Positions 32,411 to 42,339 of a stretch of DNA of 64,000 bases are shown one piece after another. The stretch lies in the NCBI RefSeq assembly GCF_029893805.1, contig NZ_JARXYP010000002.1:6076001-6140000 (forward strand), written 5' to 3'. A program made the position numbers and the translations under genes. The notes below the pieces were generated by a model that did no database searches, was not told the DNA's origin, and was given only the letters and a program-made list of their open reading frames with translations. Source of the stretch: Streptomyces sp. SAI-135 (lineage in GTDB: Bacteria > Actinomycetota > Actinomycetes > Streptomycetales > Streptomycetaceae). How positions within the stretch are numbered: position 1 is the stretch's first letter; the number at the start of each line of letters is the position of its first letter.

Positions 32411-33115
32411 CCTGGCCCGAGGGGGCCCTGCAAGACATGGGGCCCACTTGCCGGAGGTCGGCTCGTCGAGGGGGGTGGTGTTGTTCGAGCATGGCGCGCT
32501 CGGGCCGTCACACGCCCCCGCACGACTGCCCGGGCGGCGCGGCAGGAAGGGGGCCCGGGCCCTGTGGGCCGCGCTGATCGGTGGCCGGGCTCGCGTAAGG
32601 GGCATCGTTCGTCGCGCACGGCGCGCTCAGGCTGTCCTACGACTTGACGCGCCCGCGCGACCGGCCTGGGCGGCGCGGCAGGAAGGGGGCCCGGGCCCTG
32701 TGGGCCGCGCTCGTCGGCGGCCGGGCTCGCGCAAGGGGTGCTTTTCGTCGCGCACGGCGGGCTCGGGCTGTCGTACGACTTGACGCGCCTGTGTGGCTGG
32801 CCTGGGCGGCGGATTCGGAGGGTGGCCGGAGAGGGTTGCGCGTGAGATGGGCCCGTTGAGCTGGGCGGCGCGGCAGGAAGGGGGCCTGGGTCTCGTGGGC
32901 CCTGCTTACAGGCGGCCGGGGTCGGGCAGGGGCGACCGCGCACGGCGGGCTCGGGCTGTCGTACGACTTGACGCGCCTGTGCGACCGGCCTGGGCGGCGG
33001 ATACGGAGGGTGGCCCGAGTGGGTTGCGCGTGACATGGGCCCGCTGAGCCGGGCGGCGCGCGCTCGGGCTGTCGTACGACCGACCCGCTGCACGCGAGCC
33101 ATTGCCCCCAGCTGA
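32411..33115 (+). repeat. Degenerate tandem array derived from the preceding gene's 3' end
   Basis: No gene in this 775-base spacer apart from repeats. Copies of the segment that in the gene encodes AHGTLGLSYDLTHPRD recur starting near 32494, 32618, 32753, 32939 and 33059. Typical sequence: GCTCGGGCTGTCGTACGACT then TGACGCGCC. Between them lies a second motif, GGGCGGCGCGGCAGGAAGGG then GGCC, seen three or four times. Copies are spaced roughly 120-190 bases apart. Confidence 0.75.
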
Positions 33116-33147
33116 CCGCCGCCCGCACCCTGTGCGGCGCAGCAACA

Positions 33148-33171
33148 AGGGGCGCTCCGCAGAGCGCCCCT
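33148..33171 (-). terminator. Terminator of the DUF6104 gene
   Basis: AGGGGCGCTC, loop CGCA, GAGCGCCCCT: a perfect 10-base stem 15 bases downstream of the stop at 33186 on the minus strand. Confidence 0.85.
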
Positions 33172-33185
33172 CTGTCACGGCGGAC

Positions 33186-33365
33186 CTATTCGTCGTCCTC
33201 GTCGTCCAGTCGGGCCAGCCAGGTGGCCAGTCGCTCCACCGGCACCTCGAAGTCGGGGTTGAGGTCGACGAACGTCCGCAACTGCTCGGCGAGCCACTCG
33301 AAGGTGACTTCCTCCTCGCCGCGCCGCTTCTCCAGTTCCTCGATGCCACGGTCCGTGAAGTACAT
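33186..33365 (-). CDS. DUF6104 family small protein
   Basis: 59 residues, MYFTDRGIEELEKRRGEEEV then TFEWLAEQLRTFVDLNP and an acidic end DDEDDE. Highly conserved length and sequence among Streptomyces, always near the 2-oxoglutarate dehydrogenase gene as I recall. Start at MYFTD is the family start; a longer upstream frame runs into the kgd terminator. Function unknown. Confidence 0.85.
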   Translation of the reverse strand: MYFTDRGIEELEKRRGEEEVTFEWLAEQLRTFVDLNPDFEVPVERLATWLARLDDEDDE

Positions 33366-33390
33366 GCCGTCAAGGATAAGTGGGCGGAAA

Positions 33391-33432
33391 CGACCGGGCC
33401 GCACCCCTCGGGAGAGGGATGCGGCCCGGTCG
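33391..33432 (-). terminator. Terminator of kgd
   Basis: CGACCGGGCCGCA and TGCGGCCCGGTCG form a perfect 13-base stem. An inner CCCTC/GAGGG pair extends it. It lies 11 bases after the kgd stop. Confidence 0.88.
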
Positions 33433-33442
33433 TGTACAGCGG

Positions 33443-36400
33443 TTACGCCTCGAACACCTCACGCACCAGCTGCTCCTGCTCCGCCTGGTGCCGCTTCGCC
33501 GAGCCCACCGCCGGGGACGACGAGTGCGGGCGGGAGATGCGGCGCAGGCGCTCGCCGTGCGGGACGTCCGCGCCGACCGCCAGGTCCAGGTGGTCGATCA
33601 GGTTGAGGGCGATGAAGGGCCACGCACCCTGGTTCGCCGGCTCCTCCTGGGCCCACAGGTACTTCTCGGCGTTCGGGTACTTGGCGATCTCCGCCTGGAG
33701 CTCGGCACCCGGCAGCGGGTACAGGCGCTCGATGCGGATGATCGCCGTGTCCGTGATGCCGCGCTTCTGACGCTCGGCCTCCAGGTCGTAGTACAGCTTG
33801 CCCGCCACGAAGACGACCTTGCGCACCGCGGCGGCGTCCACGGACGTGTCGCCGATGACCGGGCGGAACTGACCCGAGGTGAACTCCTCCGTCTTCGACG
33901 CGGCGGCCTTGAGGCGCAGCATCGACTTCGGGGTGAAGACCACCAGCGGCTTGTGGTGCGGGTTGTGCACCTGCCACCGCAGGAGGTGGAAGTAGTTCGA
34001 CGGCAGGGTCGGCATCGCGACCGTCATGTTGTTCTGGGCGCAGAGCTGGAGGAAGCGCTCGACACGGGCCGAGGAGTGGTCCGGGCCCTGGCCCTCGTAG
34101 CCGTGGGGGAGGAGCAGCGTCACACCGCTCGTCTGGCCCCACTTCTGCTCGGCCGCCGAGATGTACTCGTCGACGATCGTCTGCGCGCCGTTGACGAAGT
34201 CGCCGAACTGCGCCTCCCACAGCACGAGCGCGTCGGGACGGGCCAGCGAGTAGCCGTACTCGAAGCCCATGACCGCGTACTCGGACAGCAGGGAGTTGTA
34301 GACGTTGTAGCGCGCCTGCTCCTCGGCCAGGTACTGGAGCGGGGTGTGCTCCTCGCCCGTCTCGCGGTCGATGAGGACCGCGTGGCGCTGGCCGAAGGTG
34401 CCGCGCTGGGAGTCCTGGCCCGACAGGCGGACCGGGGTGCCCTCCAGCAGCAGCGAGCCCACCGCCAGCGTCTCGCCCATGCCCCAGTCGATCGTGCCGT
34501 CCTCGACCATCGCCGCCCGGCGCTGCAGCTGCGGCAGCAGACGCGGGTGGACGTTGAAGGTGTCGGGGATGTTGACCTGGGACTCGGCGATCCGCTTCAC
34601 GACCTCCGCGGAGATCGCGGTGTTCACGGCGACCGGGAACTCGGCCTGCGGGTCGGAGACGGGACCGGCGGCCGGCTGGGCCGTGACGGCCTCGCGGACC
34701 TCGGTGAAGACCTTCTCCAGCTGGCCCTGGTAGTCCTGGAGCGCCTGCTCGGCCTCTTCCAGGGTGATGTCGCCGCGACCGATGAGGGACTCGGTGTAGA
34801 GCTTGCGCACCGAGCGCTTCTTGTCGATCAGGTCGTACATCAGCGGCTGGGTGAAGGCCGGGTTGTCCGACTCGTTGTGACCGCGGCGGCGGTAGCAGAT
34901 GAGGTCGATCACGACGTCCTTGTTGAACGCCTGGCGGAACTCGAAGGCCAGACGGGCAACGCGGACGACCGCCTCGGGGTCGTCGCCGTTCACGTGGAAG
35001 ATCGGGGCCTCGATCATGCGCGCCACGTCGGTGGCGTACATCGAGGAACGCGACGACTCGGGCGCCGCCGTGAAGCCGACCTGGTTGTTGATGACGATGT
35101 GGACCGTGCCGCCGGTGCGGTAGCCGCGCAGCTGCGACATGTTCAGCGTCTCGGCCACCACGCCCTGGCCCGCGAAGGCCGCGTCACCGTGCAGGGCGAC
35201 CGGCAGGACGGTGAAGTCCGTGCCGCCCTTGTTGATGATGTCCTGCTTGGCGCGGGTGATGCCCTCGATGACCGGGTCGACCGTCTCCAGGTGGGAGGGG
35301 TTCGCGGCCAGCGAGACCTTGATCTGCTCGCCGTCCAGACCGGTGAAGGTGCCCTCGGCGCCCAGGTGGTACTTCACGTCGCCGGAGCCGTGCATCGACT
35401 TCGGGTCGAGGTTGCCCTCGAACTCGCGGAAGATCTGCGCGTACGACTTGCCGACGATGTTGGCGAGGACGTTCAGGCGGCCGCGGTGGGCCATGCCGAT
35501 GACGACCTCGTCCAGGCGGGACTCGGCGGCCGAGTCCAGCACCGCGTCCAGCAGCGGGATGACGGACTCGCCGCCCTCCAGGGAGAAGCGCTTCTGGCCG
35601 ACGTACTTCGTCTGCAGGAAGGTCTCGAAGGCCTCGGCGGCGTTCAGCCGGCGCAGGATGCGCAGCTGCTCCTCGCGCTCCGGCTTGGTGTGCGGGCGCT
35701 CGATGCGGTCCTGGATCCACTTGCGCTGCTTGGGGTCCTGGATGTGCATGAACTCGATGCCGGTGGTGCGGCAGTACGAGTCGCGCAGCACGCCGAGGAT
35801 GTCGCGCAGCTTCATCAGGGACTTGCCGGAGAAGCCGCCGACCGCGAACTCGCGCTCCAGGTCCCACAGGGTGAGGCCGTGCTCGGTGATGTCCAGGTCG
35901 GGGTGCTTGCGCTGGCGGTACTCCAGCGGGTCGGTGTCGGCCATGACATGGCCGCGGACCCGGTAGGAGTGGATCAGCTCGAAGACGCGGGCGGCCTTGG
36001 TGACGTCGTCGTCGTGCGAGGCGTCGATGTCCTTGAGCCAGCGGACCGGCTCGTAGGGGATGCGCAGCGCCTCGAAGATCTCGTCGTAGAAGCTGTTCTC
36101 GCCGAGCAGGAGGTTCGCGACGATCCGCAGGAACTCGCCGGAGGCGGCGCCCTGGATGACCCGGTGGTCGTAGGTCGACGTGAGCGTCATGACCTTGGAG
36201 ATGCCGAGCTTGTTCAGGGTGTCCTGGGAGGTGCCCTGGAACTCCGCCGGGTAGTCCATGGAGCCGACGCCCATGATCACCGACTGGCCGGGCATCAGAC
36301 GCGGCACGGAGTGGACCGTACCGAGGCCGCCCGGGTTCGTCAGGGAGACGGTGACGCCCGAGAAGTCGTCCATCGTCAGCTTGCCGTCACGGGCACGGCG

Positions 36401-37261
36401 GACGATGTCCTCGTAGGCCTGCCAGAACTCGAAGAAGTTCAGCGTCTCGGCCTTCTTGATGCCCGCGACGACCAGCTGGCGGTCGCCGTTGGGCTTCACC
36501 AGGTCGATGGCGAGGCCGAAGTTGACGTGCGGCGGCTTGACGAGGGTGGGCTTCCCGTCCTTCTCCGCGTAGTGCCAGTTCATCGACGGCATGGCCTTGA
36601 TGGCCTGCACCATCGCGTAGCCGATCAGGTGCGTGAAGGAGATCTTCCCGCCGCGGGCGCGCTTGAGGTGGTTGTTGATGACGATGCGGTTGTCGAAGAG
36701 CAGCTTCACCGGGACCGCGCGCACGGACGTGGCCGTGGGCAGCTCCAGGGAGGCGTTCATGTTCTTCGCGACCGCGGCGGCGGGGCCGCGCAGGGTCACC
36801 ATCTCCGGGCCCTCCGCGGAGGGCCCGTCGGCGGCCGGCTTGGCGGCGGGCTTCGCAGCGGCGGGCTTGGCGGCCGGAGCGGCCTGGGCCGGAGCGGCGG
36901 CCGGGGCTGCGGCCTTGGCCGGGGCCGGAGCCGTGGCGGCCGGCTGGGCGGCCGGAGCAGCGGCCGGTGCCGGCGCGGGAGCCTGGGCCGGAGCGGCGGC
37001 GGCCGGGGCGGCGGACGCGGCGGTGGTGGTCTCCGCGGCCCCCGCGGCCGCGGTACCCGCCGCAGCCGGAGCGGCAGCCCCCGACTTGTAGTCGGCGAAG
37101 AAGTCCCACCAGGCACGGTCTACCGAATTCGGGTCCTGGAGGTACTGCTGATAGATCTCGTCGACGAGCCACTCGTTCGGGCCGAACGCGGCAGCGGGGT
37201 TCTTGCCCGCTTGGTCTGCGTCGGTCGAGATGCTCGAGTTACTGGGGGACTGTGGCGACAC
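33443..37261 (-). CDS. kgd: Multifunctional 2-oxoglutarate decarboxylase/dehydrogenase E1 with E2-like domain
   Basis: 1272 residues, actinobacterial Kgd/OdhA type. Segment I (1-55) has FGPNEWLVDEIYQQYLQDP, the E1 N-terminal helix. Residues ~60-145 are an Ala/Pro linker. Residues ~150-370 form a succinyltransferase-like domain with STYDHRVIQGAASGEF (active-site His ~365). The remainder is the TPP-dependent E1: VIGMAHRGRLNVLANIVGKS, GDVKYHLG, FHVNGDDPEAVVRVARLAFEF (TPP motif), DLICYRRRGHNESDNP. It decarboxylates 2-oxoglutarate in the TCA cycle. It has no lipoyl domain, as in relatives that borrow lipoyl-E2 from pyruvate dehydrogenase, and GarA-type FHA proteins regulate it in related genera. 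Confidence 0.96.
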   Translation of the reverse strand: MSPQSPSNSSISTDADQAGKNPAAAFGPNEWLVDEIYQQYLQDPNSVDRAWWDFFADYKSGAAAPAAAGTAAAGAAETTTAASAAPAAAAPAQAPAPAPAAAPAAQPAATAPAPAKAAAPAAAPAQAAPAAKPAAAKPAAKPAADGPSAEGPEMVTLRGPAAAVAKNMNASLELPTATSVRAVPVKLLFDNRIVINNHLKRARGGKISFTHLIGYAMVQAIKAMPSMNWHYAEKDGKPTLVKPPHVNFGLAIDLVKPNGDRQLVVAGIKKAETLNFFEFWQAYEDIVRRARDGKLTMDDFSGVTVSLTNPGGLGTVHSVPRLMPGQSVIMGVGSMDYPAEFQGTSQDTLNKLGISKVMTLTSTYDHRVIQGAASGEFLRIVANLLLGENSFYDEIFEALRIPYEPVRWLKDIDASHDDDVTKAARVFELIHSYRVRGHVMADTDPLEYRQRKHPDLDITEHGLTLWDLEREFAVGGFSGKSLMKLRDILGVLRDSYCRTTGIEFMHIQDPKQRKWIQDRIERPHTKPEREEQLRILRRLNAAEAFETFLQTKYVGQKRFSLEGGESVIPLLDAVLDSAAESRLDEVVIGMAHRGRLNVLANIVGKSYAQIFREFEGNLDPKSMHGSGDVKYHLGAEGTFTGLDGEQIKVSLAANPSHLETVDPVIEGITRAKQDIINKGGTDFTVLPVALHGDAAFAGQGVVAETLNMSQLRGYRTGGTVHIVINNQVGFTAAPESSRSSMYATDVARMIEAPIFHVNGDDPEAVVRVARLAFEFRQAFNKDVVIDLICYRRRGHNESDNPAFTQPLMYDLIDKKRSVRKLYTESLIGRGDITLEEAEQALQDYQGQLEKVFTEVREAVTAQPAAGPVSDPQAEFPVAVNTAISAEVVKRIAESQVNIPDTFNVHPRLLPQLQRRAAMVEDGTIDWGMGETLAVGSLLLEGTPVRLSGQDSQRGTFGQRHAVLIDRETGEEHTPLQYLAEEQARYNVYNSLLSEYAVMGFEYGYSLARPDALVLWEAQFGDFVNGAQTIVDEYISAAEQKWGQTSGVTLLLPHGYEGQGPDHSSARVERFLQLCAQNNMTVAMPTLPSNYFHLLRWQVHNPHHKPLVVFTPKSMLRLKAAASKTEEFTSGQFRPVIGDTSVDAAAVRKVVFVAGKLYYDLEAERQKRGITDTAIIRIERLYPLPGAELQAEIAKYPNAEKYLWAQEEPANQGAWPFIALNLIDHLDLAVGADVPHGERLRRISRPHSSSPAVGSAKRHQAEQEQLVREVFEA

Positions 37262-37554
37262 GGCGGCAACCGCCCTCTTCCGCTTCTCACAAGGTGATGG
37301 ACAGCGGGAATAAAGGCTACGCCCCCAAGAGCGTGAAGGTCAGGTCGGGCCGGTCCATCGTCGTGTAAGTCACATCGAAGAGCGAGTTTCGGGGGTGGAA
37401 ATGGCGGGAAACAAGCGTGGTTCTGGTACGTGAATCCGCGTGGGGGAAGCGTCGAGCGGGGCTCTGCGCGACGGCGGCGCGGCCCTCTGCCTGATCACAC
37501 GTGTCCGTCAGCGCGGACAGAGATGGATCTTGTGGCTCCGCTTCGCACTTTACG
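37262..37554. other. Intergenic region upstream of kgd
   Basis: 293 bases containing the kgd promoter (leftward) and the downstream end of the sensor kinase gene. No coding frame with Streptomyces third-position bias and no strong hairpin was seen. Confidence 0.45.
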
Positions 37555-38657
37555 TCAACTTGGCAGAGAAGGAAGTCCCGGAAGGGTGACAAGAATCCGG
37601 CAGCCCCGCTCGGATTCGGCCACTCCGATCCGGCCGCCGTGCAGATCCACCGCCCAGCGGGCGATCGCGAGCCCGAGCCCGGTGCCGCCGTCGCTGCCCG
37701 GACCGTGCGGCCGCATGACCTGACCGCGGTTGAACCGCTCGAACACGCGGTGCCACTCCGAGCGCGGGATCCCGGGGCCCTCGTCGAGGACCTCCAGCTG
37801 GAGCGACTCGGGCTGTGCCCCGCGCCGCGCCTTGACCGTCACCCGGCCGTGCGCCGGGCTGTGCTTGACCGCGTTGTCGATCAGGTTGGCGACCACCTGG
37901 TGGATGCGCTCCGGATCGGCGTGCGCGGTGAGCTCCGGCGGCGACACGTCGAGGTGCAGATGGACGTCGTTGCGGGTGTGGCTGCCGGATCCGGAAGCGA
38001 TGCCGGCCCGCGCGGTGGCGACCATGTTGGCCTCCTTCAGCACGCCCGACAGGTACGGCCACACCTCGAATCGGCGCTTCTTCAGCGGGACGACGCCGTT
38101 GTCGAGGCGGGACAGGTCCAGCAGCGTCTCCACCAGCCGGCCGAGCCGCTCGGTCTGCTTCAGGGCCGTGCGCATGGTCTCGGGGTCGGCCTGGGTGACC
38201 CCGTCGACGATGTTCTCCAGCACGGCGCGCAGGCCCGCGATGGGCGTGCGCAGCTCGTGGGAGACATTTGCCACAAGTTCCTTGCGCTGGCGTTCCTGGG
38301 CCTCCAGGTCGTCCGCCATGCGGTTGATCGTCTGGGCCAGGTCGCCCAGCTCGTCCCGGCGGTTCTCGCGGACCCGGCGGGTGTAGTCGCCGTGCGAGAT
38401 GGACCGGGCGACGGCGTTCATGTCGTCCAGGGGCGCGGTGAGCGAATGCGCCACGAACTGCGTGATGAGGAGCGTCGCGATCATCGAGAAGACCGTGATG
38501 AAGCGCAGCTCGGTCGCCGTGCGCATCGCGATCATCATCAGCCCGGTGGTGATGAGGACCGCGATGACGACGAGGGCGCCCAGCTTGGTCTTGATCGAGA
38601 ACGGGCTCACACCGCCCCAGGGCTCCCTGGGGCTTCTCCGGCCGGCCGGACCCCCGC

Positions 38658-38661
<4 letters not shown>
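37555..38661 (-). CDS. HAMP-domain sensor histidine kinase
   Basis: 368 residues. Two membrane helices near residues 25-70 with almost no extracellular part (LGALVVIAVLITTGLMMIAMRTATELRFITVFSMIATLLITQFV). HAMP (APLDDMNAVARSISHGDYTRRV), H-box ELVANVSHELRTPIAGLRAV, N-box VANLIDNAVKHSP, G boxes DEGPGIPRSEW and GGTGLGLAIARWAVDLHGG. The very small sensor loop suggests it senses membrane or cytoplasmic signals. ATGA overlap with the response regulator gene upstream. Confidence 0.92.
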
Positions 38662-39395
<734 letters not shown>

Positions 39396-39518
39396 CGCCC
39401 GCCCCTGGGGAGTGCTTTCCGGAACCATGTGGGGTGATTCCTTGTCTGCGCATGACTGCGATTGACGCTTGAATGATCGGCGTAGGGAAGCAGAGTACGG
39501 GGAGTCATCACCCCTTTG

Positions 39519-40196
39519 CTATCCAGGTCGGACGGCGAGATGGACGACGTCGGGTACGCCCCGGGCAACGGGGATCTCCTCGGTACGTACCTGTTGGAAC
39601 CCGGCATTTGCTAGGGATCCCTCAAATTCCGCAGAGGGCTGGGCGGACCACACGGCCAGGACCCCGCCCGGCTTCAACACCCTTGCGCAGCTTGTGAGTC
39701 CGGTACGCGCGTAGAGGTCGTGGTTGCCGTCCGTGACCGTCCAGTCGGGTCCGTTGTCGATGTCGAGGCACAGCGCGTCGAAAGTGGCGCATGTCTCATT
39801 GACGAATCCGACTAGATCCGTTTCCAGAATGTTCGTCCGTGGATCGGCGAGCGCGGCCGCGGAGAGCGCCGAGAGCGGGCCGGAGCGGTGCCAGTCGATG
39901 ATCGCGGGCTCCCGCTCCACGACCGTGATCCGGCCCCAGCGTGGATTCGCGGCCGCGTGTGCGAGCGAGAACCCGACACCGAGACCGCCGATGAGGACGT
40001 GCGGGTCGGGCCGGTCGTCGAGGGCGGCGAGGGCCGCGTCGACGAGCATCCGCTCCGAGCGTCCGTCGGAGGTGTCCATCAGGAAGCAGCCGTTGGCGAT
40101 GATCTGGAGCAACTCGCCGTGCCGCCGCAGGACTACCTCTCCGTACGGGCCCTCGCGACGGTCCAGGACTTCGGGAATGTCGTACGAGGTGAGCAT
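39519..40196 (-). CDS. Spermidine-synthase-like methyltransferase-fold protein
   Basis: 225 residues. The Rossmann-type SAM fold shows VLIGGLGVGFSLAHAAANPRWGRITVVEREPAIIDWH, the polyamine-synthase-like GGLG.G motif and acidic E at beta2. Then FDALCLDIDNGPDWTV and RVLKPGGVLAVWSAQPS. The family is annotated as spermidine synthase-like, but key aminopropyl-transfer aspartates are not all evident, so the activity is open. It stands between the two-component genes and the rhomboid-like gene. Confidence 0.8.
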   Translation of the reverse strand: MLTSYDIPEVLDRREGPYGEVVLRRHGELLQIIANGCFLMDTSDGRSERMLVDAALAALDDRPDPHVLIGGLGVGFSLAHAAANPRWGRITVVEREPAIIDWHRSGPLSALSAAALADPRTNILETDLVGFVNETCATFDALCLDIDNGPDWTVTDGNHDLYARTGLTSCARVLKPGGVLAVWSAQPSAEFEGSLANAGFQQVRTEEIPVARGVPDVVHLAVRPG

Positions 40197-40334
40197 CGGC
40201 CCATCCTGGCAGGTACGGCGGGCCGGCCGGGGCTCCTTGAGAAGTCCCTGTGAATCGGGGCCGGGGTGGCGCGGGTCACAGACAGGGGGCGGGTGGGGCG
40301 CGAAGGGTGGGGTGGACGGAAGGAGCAGCTCACC

Positions 40335-41150
40335 TTGGAACGGACCGTGCCGTCAGCCCCTTCCGACGCGCCCGAGGGGACGGGGCTGCTCGACGCGATG
40401 CCCCGGCAGCGGGAACGGGGTGGGGCGGCCGTCACCGGAACACCGGTCACGACACCGCAGGCCGCCGCCCCGGAGACCCGACTTCGCGTCCCGCGGCCCC
40501 AGCGGCTGCTCCCCACCCCCATCGGGACCCCGTTCACCTTCGGCTACGGCGCCGTCCTGGCCGTCGTCTCCCTCGTCGCCGCGCATCTGGACCCCGCCCT
40601 CGTGCACGCACTGCACCAGGGTTCCAGCACCGATGTCGCCCACCTGGTGCGGACGCCCGTACTGGTGCTGCTGGCCAGCGCGTTGTGGATCGCGGGCGGG
40701 ATCCTCTCGCCGTACGCCCTCGCCCTGCTGTTCGTCCTCACCGCGCTGGAGCGGCGGATCGGCGGTGTGCGCACGGCCGGTGTCTTCCTGCTCGGGCATG
40801 TCGGGGCGACCCTCGCCACGGAGGTCCCCATCGGGCTCGCGGTCCTGGTCGGTCATCTGCCCGCCAGTTCGCTGCACCGCCTCGACTACGGCGTCAGCTT
40901 CGGTGTGGCCGCGAGCCTCGGCGCCCTGGCGGGACTGCTCCGGCCGTGGCTGCGCTGGCCGTTGCTCGCCCTCTTCGGCTGGCTGCTGGTGACCGCCCTG
41001 ATCGCGTTCACCGACCCGCTGACCGACTGGGGCCACCCGATCGCCCTGACCATCGGCATCGCGACCTGGCCCCTGGTGCGACGCCGGCACCGCGCCCGGC
41101 GCAGTCTCCCGGCCGCTTGGCCCCGGCGCGGTGCGACCGGTGGGGACTGA
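40335..41150 (+). CDS. Rhomboid-like membrane protein
   Basis: 271 residues from a TTG with AAGGAG upstream; GTG or ATG codons 4 and 22 codons later are alternatives. A disordered N-terminal ~60 residues is followed by about six membrane helices: PTPIGTPFTFGYGAVLAVVSLVAAHL, RTPVLVLLASALWIAGGIL, LLFVLTALERRIGGVRTAGVFLLGHVGATLATEV, LDYGVSFGVAASLGALAGLLR. The order resembles rhomboid-type proteins, with ERRIG and GHVGATL at the usual places. The catalytic Ser of GxSG is replaced (GVSFGVAAS), so protease activity is doubtful. Confidence 0.75.
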   Translation: MERTVPSAPSDAPEGTGLLDAMPRQRERGGAAVTGTPVTTPQAAAPETRLRVPRPQRLLPTPIGTPFTFGYGAVLAVVSLVAAHLDPALVHALHQGSSTDVAHLVRTPVLVLLASALWIAGGILSPYALALLFVLTALERRIGGVRTAGVFLLGHVGATLATEVPIGLAVLVGHLPASSLHRLDYGVSFGVAASLGALAGLLRPWLRWPLLALFGWLLVTALIAFTDPLTDWGHPIALTIGIATWPLVRRRHRARRSLPAAWPRRGATGGD

Positions 41151-41498
41151 GGAGTCCGGGGTCACCGCGGGGTCGCCATCAGCGGTGGGCCGTGGGCGCA
41201 GGTCGAGGTCCGCGGGCAGGCCGGGCCCGTGGCCGCGGTCATTGGGGCGTCGGTCTCCGGGGTGCGCTACGGGTGCGGGTCCAGGTCGTCGGGTTGGTCA
41301 GGCCCGTGGTCCGCGGGCACCGTCCTGCCGGCCGTACTGGGCGTGACCTGGGCGTCGGGAAGAGCCGGCGGCGGCCCGGTGTTGTGTGTCGTGCGGCCGG
41401 CGGGAACCACCGGAGGGATCGGGGTGATCACCGGCGCAGCATGACAGAGCCCCTGCCGGGGTGCCTCCGGGTTTTCCGCGGGGAGCCGCGACGGACGG
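41151..41498. other. Intergenic region, no clear gene
   Basis: 348 bases between two convergent genes. A 54-codon minus-strand frame (41267-41431, GTG, Pro/Thr-rich VITPIPPVVPAGRTTHNTGP) could be a small protein, but no ribosome site supports it. Otherwise I see nothing. Confidence 0.4.
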
Positions 41499-42158
41499 TC
41501 ACCCGGCGTCCCGACCCACGAACTTCGCACTGGTGAGCGGAGCTTCCACATGCCAGCCCAGAGACTCGTACAGGGCTCGTCCCGCCGGAGTCCCGGCGAG
41601 GACGCCGGTCTTTGCGCCCGCGGCGGCCGCCGTGGCCTGGAGCGTGCGCATGACGACGCTGCCCAGACCCCGGCGCCGGTGCGCGGACGCGGTCTCGATC
41701 TGGTCGAAGACGGCGGTCGCGCCGGTCGGGGCGGTCTGGCCGCGCGCGGCGAGGGAGCCGTCGGGGGCGGCGAGGAGCACGCGCGTGACACCGCCGGTGG
41801 ACCAGACACGCTTGCGGTAGCCGTCGGGGACGTCGGTGCCTCCGACCGCCGCTCCGGCCAGCGGGACCGTCATCAGGCAGCCCGGCTCGGGGTCCACCCA
41901 CCAGCCCTCGCCCAGCCAGTCCCCGACGACCTCGGGGTCCTGGAACACCTTGAGCCACACCCCCGCCCCCGTCACCCCGTCCGCGACCTTGCGGACCAGC
42001 CGCTCGTCCACCTCGTCGCCCAGCGCGTCGAAGACGTGCCGCGAGACCTGCGCGAGCTGCCCCACGTCGACGGTGAAGCCCCACGGCTCACGTTCCGGCG
42101 GGGCGGCCCCCCGGGACACGACCCAGCCGGTCACCCACGCCTGCACGACTCCGTCCAC
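41499..42158 (-). CDS. GNAT-family acetyltransferase
   Basis: 219 residues from GTG with a GGGGGGG run upstream. The N-terminal half (VQAWVTGWVVSRGAAPPEREPWGFTVDVGQ and later WLGEGWWVDPEPGCLMTVPL) is typical of a Streptomyces-specific GNAT group. The acetyl-CoA motif is IETASAHRRRGLGSVVMRTLQATAAAAGAKTGVLAGTPAGRALYESLGWHV, with the RRRGLG pyrophosphate loop. Acceptor unknown. Divergent from lon. Confidence 0.85.
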   Translation of the reverse strand: MDGVVQAWVTGWVVSRGAAPPEREPWGFTVDVGQLAQVSRHVFDALGDEVDERLVRKVADGVTGAGVWLKVFQDPEVVGDWLGEGWWVDPEPGCLMTVPLAGAAVGGTDVPDGYRKRVWSTGGVTRVLLAAPDGSLAARGQTAPTGATAVFDQIETASAHRRRGLGSVVMRTLQATAAAAGAKTGVLAGTPAGRALYESLGWHVEAPLTSAKFVGRDAG

Positions 42159-42297
42159 GACATCCCCCCCAGTAATGACCGGTGACCGTAAGTGCCCATT
42201 ACGTCTTGACCCTAGGTCCGGAAGCGTCGATTCCGGCAGTCGTGATCGCCGACAGCGAACAGGCAAGCGGGCGGGGAACATTCGACGGCTCATGTGC

Positions 42298-42318
42298 ATT
42301 GAGTCGGCATAGCTCAAC
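42298..42318 (+). promoter_or_regulatory. HAIR box (HspR operator) upstream of lon
   Basis: ATTGAGT-CGGCATA-GCTCAAC matches the HAIR consensus CTTGAGT-N7-ACTCAAG at 6 and 5 of 7 positions per arm. It lies 21 bases before the lon ATG. lon is an established member of the HspR/HAIR heat-shock regulon in actinomycetes. Confidence 0.75.
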
Positions 42319-42339
42319 TTGACTGCCGAAGGGGAGATC

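Noticed and set aside
33380..37297. 1305-codon open frame on the plus strand opposite kgd
   Set aside because: It mirrors kgd codon for codon with antisense third-position bias, has no domain and no ribosome site. An artefact of high GC content.
41267..41431. 54-codon Pro/Thr-rich minus-strand frame
   Set aside because: Plausible composition but no ribosome site and no recognisable family; kept only as a note in the spacer entry.
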